Assembly (NCBI GenBank): GCA_049509515.1
Contig: JBEKZV010000011.1
Coordinates: 1 to 64,000, forward strand
DNA length: 64,000 nucleotides
Reading direction: 5' to 3'
Source of the DNA: JBEKCP01 sp049509515
GTDB lineage: Bacteria; Planctomycetota; Planctomycetia; Pirellulales; Thermoguttaceae
Positions 25,342 through 34,668 of the stretch are shown one piece after another (positions within the stretch are counted from its first letter, which is position 1; every line of letters starts with the position of its first letter). The translations under genes and the position numbers were made by a program. Below the pieces are notes generated by a model. The model had not been told where the DNA came from. It ran no database searches and saw nothing but the letters and a program-made list of their open reading frames with translations.

Positions 25342-26654
25342 TCGCTGCCCTCGCCTGCCTGCCGCTCCCGGCTCGGGCCGAGGACTGGCCGTGCTGGCGC
25401 GGCCCGCGCGGCGACGGCACCAGCCTGGAAACCGGCACCGTCACGGGCTGGGACGGCCCCAGCGGCCGGAACATTGCCTGGAAGACCGAGTTGCCCGGCG
25501 CGGGCCATGCCTCGCCGATCGTCTGCGGCGACCGCATCTTCACGGTCTCCTGCCGCGAGGACCGCGGCGAGCGGGTGCTCGTGTGTCTGGACCGCGCCAA
25601 CGGCCGCATCCTGTGGGAGAAGACGGTCCTGACCGCGCCGCTGGAAAAGAAGCACCGCCTGAACAGCCACGCCTCGGGCACGCCCGCCAGCGACGGCAAG
25701 CTGGTCTACGCCGCCTTTGCCGGCGTCGATCCGTCGGTGCCCAAGTCCGATCGCTCCTACACCAACGAAAAGGAGGGCGAGCCCGGCGACCCGTGCGAGA
25801 TGGTCGTGACGGCTTACGATTTCGAGGGCCGCTGCCGGTGGCGCGAGCGGCCGGGCCGGTTCGCCAGCCGTCACGGGTTCTGCAGCTCGCCCGTGCTGTT
25901 CGAGAACCTGGTCATCCTCAACGGCGACTACGACGGCGACGCCTACCTCGTGGCCCTGGACAAGACCAGCGGCAAGACCGTGTGGAAGACGCCGCGCGAG
26001 AACAAGACCCGCAGCTACTCGACGCCCATCGTCCGCCAGGTCGGCCCGCGCACGCAGTTGATGCTCTCCGGCAACCGCTGCGTGGCCAGCTACGATCCGC
26101 GGACGGGCAAGCGGCAGTGGATCATCGACGGGCCGACGGAGCAGTTCGTGGCCTCGCTGGTCTACAACGGCGAGCTGCTGTTCCTGACCGCCGGGTTCCC
26201 GGACTTCCACATCATGGCGATCCGGCCGGACGGCGCGGGGAACGTCACCAAGACCCACGTCGCCTGGCACACCACGCAGGGCTGCGCCTACGTGCCCTCG
26301 CCGACGGTGGCCGGCGGGGGGAAGTATTTCCTTGTCGTCTCCGACAACGGCGTGGCCAGTTGCTTCGAGGCCCGCACCGGCCAGCGGCATTGGATGGAGC
26401 GGATCGGGCCGCACTACAGCGCTTCGTTGCTGGAGGCCGGCGGGCTGGTCCACTTCCTCTCGGACCGCGGCGTGACGACGATTGTCCGGCCGGGCCCGAA
26501 GTTCGAGGTCGTCGCCGAGAACCGCCTGGGCGAGGACTGCTACGCCTCGCCCGCCGTCAGCGGGGGCTGCATTTATATCCGCGCCGAAAAACACCTCTTC
26601 TGCATCGCGCCGGCCGCCAACCGCGCCGGCTCTTCGCAGGCGGCCGGCGAATGA
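25233..26654 (+). CDS. Exported PQQ-like beta-propeller protein
   Basis: 473 residues. The likely ATG at 25233 lies inside repeat A. The signal peptide core (G-L-G-I-L-N-S-L-A-I-W-H-L-G-F) is encoded by the right arm of that repeat, with cleavage near A-R-A-E at about 50. The mature protein starts E-D-W-P-C-W-R-G-P, the typical opening of this group, and contains successive blades with D-x-x-x-G-K-x-x-W motifs. No clear Shine-Dalgarno is present. The frame is open further upstream, overlapping the preceding gene, but without coding character. It is probably co-transcribed with the large glycosidase-like gene 74 bases upstream, and is convergent with the operon ending at 26662. Confidence 0.88.
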   Translation: MTKTGWRGGASASFGTFGLGILNSLAIWHLGFWICFFAALACLPLPARAEDWPCWRGPRGDGTSLETGTVTGWDGPSGRNIAWKTELPGAGHASPIVCGDRIFTVSCREDRGERVLVCLDRANGRILWEKTVLTAPLEKKHRLNSHASGTPASDGKLVYAAFAGVDPSVPKSDRSYTNEKEGEPGDPCEMVVTAYDFEGRCRWRERPGRFASRHGFCSSPVLFENLVILNGDYDGDAYLVALDKTSGKTVWKTPRENKTRSYSTPIVRQVGPRTQLMLSGNRCVASYDPRTGKRQWIIDGPTEQFVASLVYNGELLFLTAGFPDFHIMAIRPDGAGNVTKTHVAWHTTQGCAYVPSPTVAGGGKYFLVVSDNGVASCFEARTGQRHWMERIGPHYSASLLEAGGLVHFLSDRGVTTIVRPGPKFEVVAENRLGEDCYASPAVSGGCIYIRAEKHLFCIAPAANRAGSSQAAGE

Positions 26655-26661
26655 CCGTCTT

Positions 26662-29538
26662 TCACGGCCGGCGGCGGCGAGGCGACGATGACGCGGGTGG
26701 GCCGAGGTGCGTCTCCACTTCGGCCGCCAGGTCGTACAGCCGCCGCGATTCCTGTTGCCAGAGCGGAATGTCGAACAGGTGGTGGACGAACCAACCGCCC
26801 TTGGACACGCGCAGCTCGGACCAGTACCCGAGCAAGCGGGTCCGGCGGTTGCAAAGCTCGTCGCATCGCCGGGCGAGCTCGGGCGGCAGCCGGCCCTTGG
26901 CCTGCTCGTCCAGCAGGATGTTCTGGAGATAGACCCGGGCCTCGGCCTCCTCGAGCGATTCCCGCAGGGCCTCGAACCGCGTGGTGGCGGCAGGGCCGTC
27001 GCGGGCGTCGCCCAGGATCCACGTCACCGTGCCGTCGATGGTGGTGGTGCTCCAGGACGACCGCTTGTCCCAGATCCCGGCCGTGGGGTCGTTGTAGCGC
27101 CCGATGATGCGGACGAACTTCTTCCCGTCGGCCGTGAGCACCGGCCAGAAGTCGGCGCCCATCGGCGCCATGCCGCGGATGCCCGGGCAGGTGTCGCGCC
27201 CCATGGCCCCGACGATGTCGGCCAGCCCCCAGCCGGCCCGGGGCCTGCGGGTCCCGGAGAGCAAGGTGGCCTCGGCCAACATGCGGAACTCGTTGAGGGC
27301 CGTGTATTCATAGAGCGAGTCGCGGGGATAGATGACCACGGCGGCCGGGTTTCGCCATCCGTAGAGCGGCTTGTCGGCGGCCGGGTTCCAATAGACGCCG
27401 AAGTAACCGACCAGGGCCACGCGGCCCCAGGGCAGCCCGTTGGGGCCCTTCTCCAGGAAATCGTGGCCCAGGAACCAGCCGTGGCCCAGGCGGGCCCAGC
27501 GGGCCTCCGGCGCCACTTCCTTGAGGTCCTCGATGCACGCCTTGGGGGCCACCGGCCCGTTGCCTCCCGCGGCGTGCAGGCCCACCGCCATCGCCGCGGC
27601 GAGTCCCCGCCGGGCCAGCATCGCCCGCAGCTCGTCGAACACCGGCTTCCAGAACGCCCGGCTCTCGGGCGTTCCCCATTTCGGGCCTACGGCGTCGATC
27701 CAGGCGCCGCGGGCCGGGTCCCACTCGCTGATCCAGGGCACGGTGCCGTTCTCGCCCGCCTCCGAGATGTAGAACAGGACCGTGCCGATCGTGCCGAAAT
27801 GTTTCTGGGCCAAATCGAGATACCGTTGGGCGATTGACAGGTCGGCCCTGCGCGAGCCGTCGCTCTGCCGCACCCACCGCACCATGCCGTGCTCATTGCC
27901 GAAGTGCGTGCGGCGGATGAGCGGGATCGTCAGCTCGCGGTTCCCCAGTTGGCCGAGCAGATCCAGCGACTTCTCCACAAGTCTCCAATGTTCCTCGGAC
28001 CACATGGGCACGTTGTAGCGGATGGCCAGCGACTGCGGCGATTGGATGAACCCCAAGTACATGGCGAAATCGCGCGGCTCGGGGACCGTCCAGCCGCTCA
28101 CGTGCAGTTGGACCGGCACGTCGGCCGGCGCGAGCCCTTCGGCGGCAACGGTGATCCGGCCCGCGTAGTCGCCGGCCTTCGCGCCCCGGGGCACGTCGAT
28201 CGTCACCCACAGCGGCAGCACCGCGGCCGCATCGGGCCGCGGCGGCAGCAACTCGGCGGGCGGCGCCGACTCCAGCGTCTCGTAGCCGCCGGCATACCAG
28301 CGCGAATACCAGAGCGCGTAGCGGATCCGCACGGCGGACGCCGGGATCGTCGCCCCGCCGGCGGCACGCAGCTCCGCGGCCAGGGCCGTCACGCCGCGCA
28401 CCGCCTTGGACGACGAGATGACGATCTGGCCCGAATACTTGCCGTTCCGCGCGCCCGCCAACCGCAGGACGGGCCGCTGGTAGGGGTCGGCGGCGAAGTT
28501 GTTGGCCGCGGGCCGCTCGAAGGCGCTCAGGGTCGAGACGTAGGTCCCCGGCGGCGGCCCGATGGCCGGAACAATCGCCCCCGGCCCGGCCTGCGCGGTC
28601 AGCCGGATACTCTGCACGTCGGCCCGGTTCCACCAGAACGTCCGCTGATCGTTCAGGTTGTAGCCCATCTCCTTGGTGCTGACGCGGGTGAACATGGCCT
28701 CGTGCGCGGCCGCGCGGCGGACCTCGATCGCCAGTACGTTCATGCCCTTCCGCAGCAGGCCGCGCGGGACCGTCACCGCCAGTTGCCGCGTTCGCAAGCG
28801 GTAGCGGGCCCGCAGGTCCGCATCCTCGTGCTTGGCGGCGAAATCCGCCGCATCGAGATTCATGAAGTGAAAACACCCGCTGCTTGGGTCGATCAGGTTT
28901 CCCTGCGCATTCACGTAGGCCCTGAGCGGATAGTCTTCGGCCAGGGTTTCCGGCGTCAACTTGCCGGGCGGAAGGTATGCCCGGCCGATCTCCTGCCCGT
29001 TGAGATAAGCGACGGCGCCGCCCTGGAACGACATGACCAGGCGCATCTGCTCGACCTCGAGCGGGTCGGCAACCTCGAACTTCCCCCGCAGACAGATCGC
29101 GGCGATGCTGGCATAGCCCAGCCCGATGGGGCCGATGTGGCGGATCCACGTGCCGTCGTCGAAGGCCGCCGAGGGCCAGTCGGCCGGCGGCGGGAGCGAG
29201 CCGGCCGTCTCCCGCGCCTCCTTGACTTTGAACACGTGGCTCCGCGCCTTTCGGCCGGCCTCTTCGGCCTGCCAGAGGTCGGTGCTGGAGAAATCCTCGC
29301 GCGGGTCGAGGTGATCGACGCGGAGCAGCCGGCCGTCGGCCAGCCGGGCCACGTCCGTGCTCCAGGTCTGGAAACACCGCCACGTGGTGAATCCCGGCGC
29401 AGGCCCGTAGTACAGCTCGTGCAGCGGCGGAGTACACAAGACCACGATCTCCGCGGGCGGCTTCTGGGCCGGTGCGCGGTCGACACTCCCCATGCACAGG
29501 ATGACCGTCAAGGCCATGCTTAGACGCAACGGTTGCAC
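26662..29538 (-). CDS. Large exported glycosidase-like protein (tentatively DUF4091/GH123-like)
   Basis: 958 residues if the GTG at 29538 is used; it has GGGAGG nine bases upstream, and a TTG two codons earlier is the alternative. The short signal peptide ends at A-P-A-Q (about 23). The N-terminal 300 residues contain jelly-roll-like stretches (W-P-S-A-A-F-D-D-G-T-W) resembling galactose-binding domains. The centre (about 480-760) looks like a barrel with P-M-W-S-E-E-H-W, Y-I-S-E-A-G-E-N-G and W-N-P-A-A-D-K-P. The C-terminal 150 residues are helical. The DUF4091 assignment rests on general layout and is uncertain. It starts six bases after the FG-GAP gene and ends a four-gene operon. Confidence 0.72.
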   Translation of the reverse strand: MQPLRLSMALTVILCMGSVDRAPAQKPPAEIVVLCTPPLHELYYGPAPGFTTWRCFQTWSTDVARLADGRLLRVDHLDPREDFSSTDLWQAEEAGRKARSHVFKVKEARETAGSLPPPADWPSAAFDDGTWIRHIGPIGLGYASIAAICLRGKFEVADPLEVEQMRLVMSFQGGAVAYLNGQEIGRAYLPPGKLTPETLAEDYPLRAYVNAQGNLIDPSSGCFHFMNLDAADFAAKHEDADLRARYRLRTRQLAVTVPRGLLRKGMNVLAIEVRRAAAHEAMFTRVSTKEMGYNLNDQRTFWWNRADVQSIRLTAQAGPGAIVPAIGPPPGTYVSTLSAFERPAANNFAADPYQRPVLRLAGARNGKYSGQIVISSSKAVRGVTALAAELRAAGGATIPASAVRIRYALWYSRWYAGGYETLESAPPAELLPPRPDAAAVLPLWVTIDVPRGAKAGDYAGRITVAAEGLAPADVPVQLHVSGWTVPEPRDFAMYLGFIQSPQSLAIRYNVPMWSEEHWRLVEKSLDLLGQLGNRELTIPLIRRTHFGNEHGMVRWVRQSDGSRRADLSIAQRYLDLAQKHFGTIGTVLFYISEAGENGTVPWISEWDPARGAWIDAVGPKWGTPESRAFWKPVFDELRAMLARRGLAAAMAVGLHAAGGNGPVAPKACIEDLKEVAPEARWARLGHGWFLGHDFLEKGPNGLPWGRVALVGYFGVYWNPAADKPLYGWRNPAAVVIYPRDSLYEYTALNEFRMLAEATLLSGTRRPRAGWGLADIVGAMGRDTCPGIRGMAPMGADFWPVLTADGKKFVRIIGRYNDPTAGIWDKRSSWSTTTIDGTVTWILGDARDGPAATTRFEALRESLEEAEARVYLQNILLDEQAKGRLPPELARRCDELCNRRTRLLGYWSELRVSKGGWFVHHLFDIPLWQQESRRLYDLAAEVETHLGPPASSSPRRRRP

Positions 29539-29544
29539 CGGCAA

Positions 29545-31467
29545 CTACCTCCCTTCGTCCAGCATCACCCGGCCCGGACGGTCGCCCAGACGCACGGTCT
29601 TTTCCCTCACGGCACCGTCGGGCAGTCGCCAGCGCAGCACCACGCTGCAGGCTTCGGTCTGAGCGACATACGCCTCGGAGGTGCCGGCCACCGCATTCCA
29701 CGCGCCCAGGCAGCGGCCGTCGCGCCAGGCGGCAACCGTGACGGGTCCGCGGGTCTTGCCGCCCGGGGGAAGCACGCCGCGGGCGCACCGGCCCAACGTA
29801 TCCCCCGGATCGAGCCGGCAGACCCAGCCTTCGCCGTTCTTGAGGATCAGGATCAACTCCTGGGCGCCATTGCCGTCGAGGTCGGCCACGCAGCCCGCCT
29901 GCTGGCCCTCTTCGGCTTGGGGCAGCAGGCCGTGCGCGCCGAGGTCCAGGCCGTTGGCGACGCCGAAAGTGCGGAACCCGCGATTGAAATACATGTGCGA
30001 GCCGGCGGCCAGGTAGTAGAACATCAGGTCCTGGCGGCCGTCGTTGTTGAAGTCGCACGTGCTGCCGCCGATGGCCCCGGTGTCGCCCTTGTACGAGAGC
30101 TCGCCGCTCTGCGAAAAAGTCTCCACGAACTCGAACTCGCCACGATTGACCCACAACCGGGTACGATCGTCGGACGCGACGGTCACGACGTCCAGCCGCC
30201 CGCCGGCGCCGAAGTCGCCGACCAGGGCATTCGTGCGTCCGTGTCCGGCAGCCACGGCACACGGCCTGGCTTCCGCGAACGCGCCCGCGCCGCGGCCGCG
30301 GTGCAGCAGGCCGCCCTTCTCATACACCCGCAAGAGATCGGGCAGGCCGTCGCCGTCCAGGTCGGCCAGGACGAACGGCCCGGGCCGCCCCAGCTCGGCC
30401 GGGGCAGCGGCGGCCAGGCGGCTCGGCACGGCCTGCTCGTCGCCGGCCGGCCAGAGATACGGCGTCCCCGAGACGTTCATCAGCACGACGGCCCGTCCGG
30501 CGACCGGGCCGTCGATCACCTGCAGGCCCAGCAGCTCGCCGCGGATCTCGCTCTGCGGGAGCTTGGGGCCGGCGCGAAACGTGCCGTCGGACTGCTGCAC
30601 GTAGGCGGTCAGCCCCTCGGCGCCGGCGCTGAGCAGGTCCATCCGGCCGCCGGCCTTCAGGGCTCCCCAGGCGGCACACCTCGACTTGGCCACCAGCCGC
30701 CTGGAAGCGGTGATGTCCGCAAGCCAGGCTTTGCCGCCCCGGGCGGCGAACAGCCTGTCGCCCGAGTCGCACGCCACGTAAAGGGCGAGCTTGCCGGTCC
30801 CATCCAGGTCGACCGGCGTCATCATGCCGACCGTGCCTTCGAACCGGGCGAATCGCTTCTGCCCGAGCCAGGCCACGTTCTCGCTGACGGGCAGTTCCGC
30901 GGTGGCGGGGTTGGCCAGGATGTAGTCCACCGCCTTGGCCAGCATGTCGGTCCCGCCGTTCCACGTGCCCAGCCGGGTCGTGCTGATTTGCGACATGTCC
31001 CAGGTATGGTCGCCCGCCGGGTCCAGTTCCACCCAGATGCCCTCGACGTGCAGCAGGGCCCAGCCGCCCGGCCCGGTCCGCTGCGCCGTCTCGTTGCGGG
31101 GTGCTGCGGAAGTGCCCGCCGACAATTGGCCTGCAAATTGCCGGCCCACGAACAGCAAGGCCGGCGTGCTCTTTCGTGCCGCAACGACCTTCTCCAGACC
31201 GGCCGCATGTTCCTTGTAGGCGGTCTTGGTCAGGTCGAGCACGATCTTGCCGGCGGTCGCGGCCCCTTTGATCGTCTGCTTGACGTTGGCGGTGATTCGG
31301 CCGTCCCGGGCGGGTTCCAATTCCAACGCGACGATCCGCGCGGACTGCTTGACGAGGTGGACCGGCGTGAACTTGGGATCGATCAAGCCGTGGGCCGTCC
31401 CCGCCGCTGCGGCCAAGAGGGCCAAGCACAGAAACGGTCTCAAGCACGCCTGCAACAGGTTGTTCAT
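29545..31467 (-). CDS. Secreted FG-GAP/VCBS repeat protein
   Basis: 640 residues. The signal peptide (L-A-L-L-A-A-A-A-G-T-A-H-G) ends at about 28. An N-terminal domain of about 200 residues is followed by a beta-propeller of FG-GAP repeats with calcium-loop motifs D-L-D-G-D-G-L-P-D, D-F-N-N-D-G-R-Q-D and D-L-D-G-N-G-A-Q-E. Such propellers bind ligands or partners at the cell surface and are very common in Planctomycetota. It lies 48 bases after the PQQ-like gene and six bases before the glycosidase-like gene on the same strand. Confidence 0.88.
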   Translation of the reverse strand: MNNLLQACLRPFLCLALLAAAAGTAHGLIDPKFTPVHLVKQSARIVALELEPARDGRITANVKQTIKGAATAGKIVLDLTKTAYKEHAAGLEKVVAARKSTPALLFVGRQFAGQLSAGTSAAPRNETAQRTGPGGWALLHVEGIWVELDPAGDHTWDMSQISTTRLGTWNGGTDMLAKAVDYILANPATAELPVSENVAWLGQKRFARFEGTVGMMTPVDLDGTGKLALYVACDSGDRLFAARGGKAWLADITASRRLVAKSRCAAWGALKAGGRMDLLSAGAEGLTAYVQQSDGTFRAGPKLPQSEIRGELLGLQVIDGPVAGRAVVLMNVSGTPYLWPAGDEQAVPSRLAAAAPAELGRPGPFVLADLDGDGLPDLLRVYEKGGLLHRGRGAGAFAEARPCAVAAGHGRTNALVGDFGAGGRLDVVTVASDDRTRLWVNRGEFEFVETFSQSGELSYKGDTGAIGGSTCDFNNDGRQDLMFYYLAAGSHMYFNRGFRTFGVANGLDLGAHGLLPQAEEGQQAGCVADLDGNGAQELILILKNGEGWVCRLDPGDTLGRCARGVLPPGGKTRGPVTVAAWRDGRCLGAWNAVAGTSEAYVAQTEACSVVLRWRLPDGAVREKTVRLGDRPGRVMLDEGR

Positions 31468-31515
31468 CCCGGCCTCAGTAGCGCAGGTTATTCGTCGTGT
31501 TCCTGGGAAGGACCC

Positions 31516-32751
31516 CTATTTTCGCCGCACGTCGAGGCAGACCAGGGTCCCTTTCTCGTTCCGGGCGTAGATGCGGCCGTCGCACAGCACGGGACTATTC
31601 CAGCAGGCGCCCGCCGAGAATACCTTGGCGCGCGCGATCTCGGTGTAGGCGGTCGGAGACGCCTCCGCCAGGATCAAATCGCCGCCGCGGGACAGGACGA
31701 TCAACTTCCCGTCCACGACCATGAGGCCGCCGCTTCCCACATCCTTCCGCCTCCAGCGGACCGAGCCGTCTTTTGCGCTCGCGCACACGAGGTCGGCCCT
31801 CAGCCAACCCGATCCGAAAAGCGCGTAGAGGCAGTCGCCCACCAGCACGGGACTGGCGAAGTGGCATTCGAACCCTTTCTGCCACATCACCGCGGCGCTG
31901 CCGCCGCTGACGCCGATCAGGGCACATCCACGGCCATAGCTCGAGGTGATGAAGATCGCGTCTCCCACGATCACCGGGTCGGCGCAGTTGGCGTTGTCCA
32001 AGGTCTTCCACTCGTAAGAGGCGATCTTCCGCCCACCGGCCAGATCCACAACGACCAACTGGGTGGCGGCGAATAGCGCCACACAGCGTTTGCCTGCAAG
32101 CGTCAGCGGCACCGGCGAGGCGTAACCCGAATCCCCGTCGCTCTTCCAGACAACGCGGCCCGTCTGCTTGTCCAATGCCAGTCCCGACGCTCCCATGTTC
32201 ACCAGCAACAATGCCCCTTCGACGACAGGGGAGCTGGAGAAGTTGTGGAGCGGCATGACAAGGTTCAGTTGCTTCCGAAGATTCCTGTTCCAGATCACAT
32301 GCCCCGAAACCGCATCGAGGCAGAAGGCCTGGCCATCCGCGCTGACGGTGTAAACGGCCCTGCCGTCAACCGCCGGCGTCGCGCGCGGCCCTCCTCCGTA
32401 GTCCGATTCCGCGGCCGGATACGCGTGTTTCCACGCCGTCGCTCCAGTCTCCGCATCCAAACAGAGGACGGTATCCTTCTCGGCCTCCCTTCCCATGGTG
32501 TAGACCTTGCCGGCCACGACCGCCACGGACGAGTGGCCCCGCCCCAGCTCGGCCTTCCAGAGTTGTTTGGGCCCCTCCTTCGGCCAGACGGTGAGCCATC
32601 CCTTCTCCGTAGAGATGCCGTTATGGCTCGGCCCGCGCCAGTTGGGCCATCCGGCCGCCGCGGTCTGCTGTTTGTCCAGGCCTGCGGCAAGAGCCATTCC
32701 TGAGAGAATCGCCGCCAGTAGTGTACTGGCGATCGCTGTTTTCGTTGCCAT
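31516..32751 (-). CDS. Exported PQQ-like beta-propeller protein
   Basis: 411 residues. Signal peptide about 1-23 (L-L-A-A-I-L-S-G-M-A-L-A-A-G). The mature protein has G-W-P-N-W-R-G-P-S-H-N-G near its start, the variant of the W-R-G-P opening seen in this group. Blades show L-C-L-D-A-E-T-G-A-T-A-W and L-A-L-D-K-Q-T-G-R-V-V-W. The ATG at 32751 lies 36 bases after the SUMF1-fold gene. The role is unknown; location in an operon of exported proteins suggests a structural or binding function in the periplasm. Confidence 0.88.
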   Translation of the reverse strand: MATKTAIASTLLAAILSGMALAAGLDKQQTAAAGWPNWRGPSHNGISTEKGWLTVWPKEGPKQLWKAELGRGHSSVAVVAGKVYTMGREAEKDTVLCLDAETGATAWKHAYPAAESDYGGGPRATPAVDGRAVYTVSADGQAFCLDAVSGHVIWNRNLRKQLNLVMPLHNFSSSPVVEGALLLVNMGASGLALDKQTGRVVWKSDGDSGYASPVPLTLAGKRCVALFAATQLVVVDLAGGRKIASYEWKTLDNANCADPVIVGDAIFITSSYGRGCALIGVSGGSAAVMWQKGFECHFASPVLVGDCLYALFGSGWLRADLVCASAKDGSVRWRRKDVGSGGLMVVDGKLIVLSRGGDLILAEASPTAYTEIARAKVFSAGACWNSPVLCDGRIYARNEKGTLVCLDVRRK

Positions 32752-32787
32752 TCTGTTCCTTTGCGACGTCGAAGACCGTGGAACGGG

Positions 32788-33663
32788 CTATCTTTTCGCC
32801 GCCCGCTCCATTGCGGCGATCTCTTCCGGCGTGGCCTCCACGGCCACGCGGAATCTCGTGAGTCCGTAACCCGTCCCCCTCCCGTCGCCGACTCCCTCAC
32901 GGGTGGTGGCGAACGAAAAAGCATTGCGGCCCATGGCATTGTGCTCGCAGTGTTTCTTGCCGGCCGCCTCCTCCTTCTCGCAGGGAGTCGGGTAGTGCGG
33001 GTCAACCATGTCGTTGCGAGAGAACTGCCGCGTGTCGCCGATGATTTCCCACGAGCAAGCGATCATGTCGTGCAAACCCCACGCATTCGCCTGTTTGGAT
33101 TTCACCGGCAAGAGCGTCTTACCGTCCGCGGCCACGTTGATCTGGTCCTTGTACTTGCGGACAAAAGGCGGATTCGACGTGCCTGCGCGGGCCGCGTATT
33201 CCCATTCGGCCTGCGTGGGGAGGTGAACCTTCCGCCCGCTCTTCTCCGAGAGGATCCGGCAGAACTTCTGGATATCGGTGCACGGGACGCGCAAGACCGG
33301 GATCTTGGGGCCCTTCTGGTCGCTGGGATTGTTCCCCATGACCGCCTCGTACATCTCCTGGGTCACGGGAATCTCGGCCAGGTAGAAGGGCCTGGTCAGC
33401 GTCAGCATGGCCGGATAGTCGTCGTCGTATCGCCCATCGCAATCATAGGTGGCGTAGAAGGGGACGCCTGCAAAGTATTTTTCCGGCAGGTTCCGCGTGC
33501 AACATACCTCGCACATCATCACGCCCTTGAGCGTGACCTCGTGGCCGCCTGCGACAGCCGGTCCAGCGTCCGCCGCCGACTTCGCCCCCGCCGCCGCAGC
33601 GGACGCGGCAAGCGACAAGACAATCAGCGACATCCCGGCAACCACGAACGACAAGTGCCTCAT
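32788..33663 (-). CDS. Exported SUMF1-fold (formylglycine-generating-enzyme-like) protein
   Basis: 291 residues. The ATG at 33663 has AAGGAG seven bases upstream and begins a clear signal peptide (M-S-L-I-V-L-S-L-A-A-S-A-A-A). The body has hallmarks of the SUMF1/FGE fold: F-Y-L-A-E-I-P-V-T-Q-E-M-Y, then L-P-T-Q-A-E-W-E-Y-A-A-R, then W-G-L-H-D-M, and a closing L-T-R-F-R-V. The usual R-G-G-S-W segment and the active-site cysteine context near the C-terminus are not recognisable, so it is probably a binding-type member rather than the sulfatase-maturing enzyme. First gene of a minus-strand operon running to 26662. Confidence 0.82.
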   Translation of the reverse strand: MRHLSFVVAGMSLIVLSLAASAAAAGAKSAADAGPAVAGGHEVTLKGVMMCEVCCTRNLPEKYFAGVPFYATYDCDGRYDDDYPAMLTLTRPFYLAEIPVTQEMYEAVMGNNPSDQKGPKIPVLRVPCTDIQKFCRILSEKSGRKVHLPTQAEWEYAARAGTSNPPFVRKYKDQINVAADGKTLLPVKSKQANAWGLHDMIACSWEIIGDTRQFSRNDMVDPHYPTPCEKEEAAGKKHCEHNAMGRNAFSFATTREGVGDGRGTGYGLTRFRVAVEATPEEIAAMERAAKR

Positions 33664-33717
33664 AGCGACTCCTTCCATCGTATCGTTTCGGTTCATGTGA
33701 CCGCGCGAGCGGCGGAA

Positions 33718-33798
33718 GGGGACAGTCCCATTTTCGCGGCGAATAACGCGTTTCCAAAGGCATGGCCGTTCGCTGCCGCGAAAATTGGGACAGTCCCC
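33718..33798. repeat. Hairpin repeat, family G (copy 1)
   Basis: Arms GGGGACAGTCCCATTTTCGC (33718-33737, continuing to 33740) and its near-perfect complement at 33775-33798 enclose a 34-base loop. Each arm also contains the small palindrome GGGGACAGTCCC. It lies in the gap between the SUMF1-fold operon and the broken sialidase-like gene. A related copy is at 50223-50286. Confidence 0.8.
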
Positions 33799-33940
33799 CG
33801 TGAACGCTAGCTCCGCGGCGGCAAGCCGACAAATGTGACCCTAATCGGCAGAATGTGGCTTGTCAAGTCCCCAAAGAATCGGCCGGGCCTTCGCAAAGTG
33901 CAGCCGAACGGAGAGGGGAGCCGTTTGCAGAAGTGCAGTC

Positions 33941-34641
33941 CTACGGTCGACGCGTCACCGCCCCGCAATGCACGTGCCACTCGGGATGCTCCCGGCTGCC
34001 GACGGCATAGTACACCGTGAGGACCCGGCCGTTTGAGAGCGGCACGCTGCTGGGATACCCCGAGTCGGGGCTGGTCGCGTCGCTCGCCAGGATGAAGTGC
34101 CTCTGCCAATCGAATTTGCCGGGAGGGTCAGCATCTTGCCGTACGGGCTGCCCCAGCCGATGTCCGCAGCGTCGATCTCGGCCGCCTGCGACCAGGACTT
34201 GCCGCCGTCGGCGGATCGGGTGACCCAGGTGTTCACCGGTTTATCCGTCAAGCGCTCGTTGTAACGCCCTTGGGCATCGTAGCGCGCCGTCCGAAAGAAG
34301 GCCACCACCAGCGTCCCGTCCTTGGCCTGTCCGAAAGCCGGGTTGCGATCGTCCACGGGGGAATGGGTTACCACGGCCGGCCTGGTCCAGGTCTGCCCTT
34401 CGTCACCGGAGAAAACGATGTCCAGGCGTCCCTGGATTCCCACGTGCGGGGCGCCGCCGCGGAGCACCACGGCAATCCGGCCGTCCGCCAGCCGCAGCGC
34501 CACGGGAAAATACCCCTGGCCGCTCACCACCAGACTCCGCGCCACGGGCGGCGCGGGCGTGTCCGCCGCACGGGCGGCCGAAGTTTCAATAGAACACCCG
34601 ACGAGCAGAATCAAGCCCGGGGACCAACGCCGGCCGATCAT
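33941..34641 (-). pseudogene. Broken sialidase-like (BNR repeat) gene
   Basis: The ATG at 34641 is followed by a signal peptide with lipobox-like L-L-V-G-C and then typical sialidase-like sequence: G-R-I-A-V-V-L-R-G-G, the Asp-box F-S-G-D-E-G-Q-T-W, and a second S-A-D-G-G-K-S-W. After G-K-M-L-T-L-P near 34130 the frame goes wrong. The natural C-terminus continues in another frame (F-I-L-A-S-D-A-T-S-P-D-S-G-Y, then N-G-R-V-L-T-V-Y-Y-A-V-G-S-R-E-H) to a TAG at 33941. The central blades normally expected between these parts are missing. I infer an internal deletion that also shifted the frame. It was probably an exported lipoprotein acting on, or binding, glycans. Confidence 0.75.
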
Positions 34642-34668
34642 CTTGCACCTCGCTTCCGAATTTCCGTT

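Noticed and set aside
29533..32076. Long plus-strand open frame
   Set aside because: Antisense to the FG-GAP and PQQ-like genes; no domain or start signal.
32788..33663. Sulfatase-maturing enzyme for the sulfatase at 5755-7173
   Set aside because: The conserved R-G-G-S-W region and active-site cysteine context were not found, and the genes are 25 kb apart.
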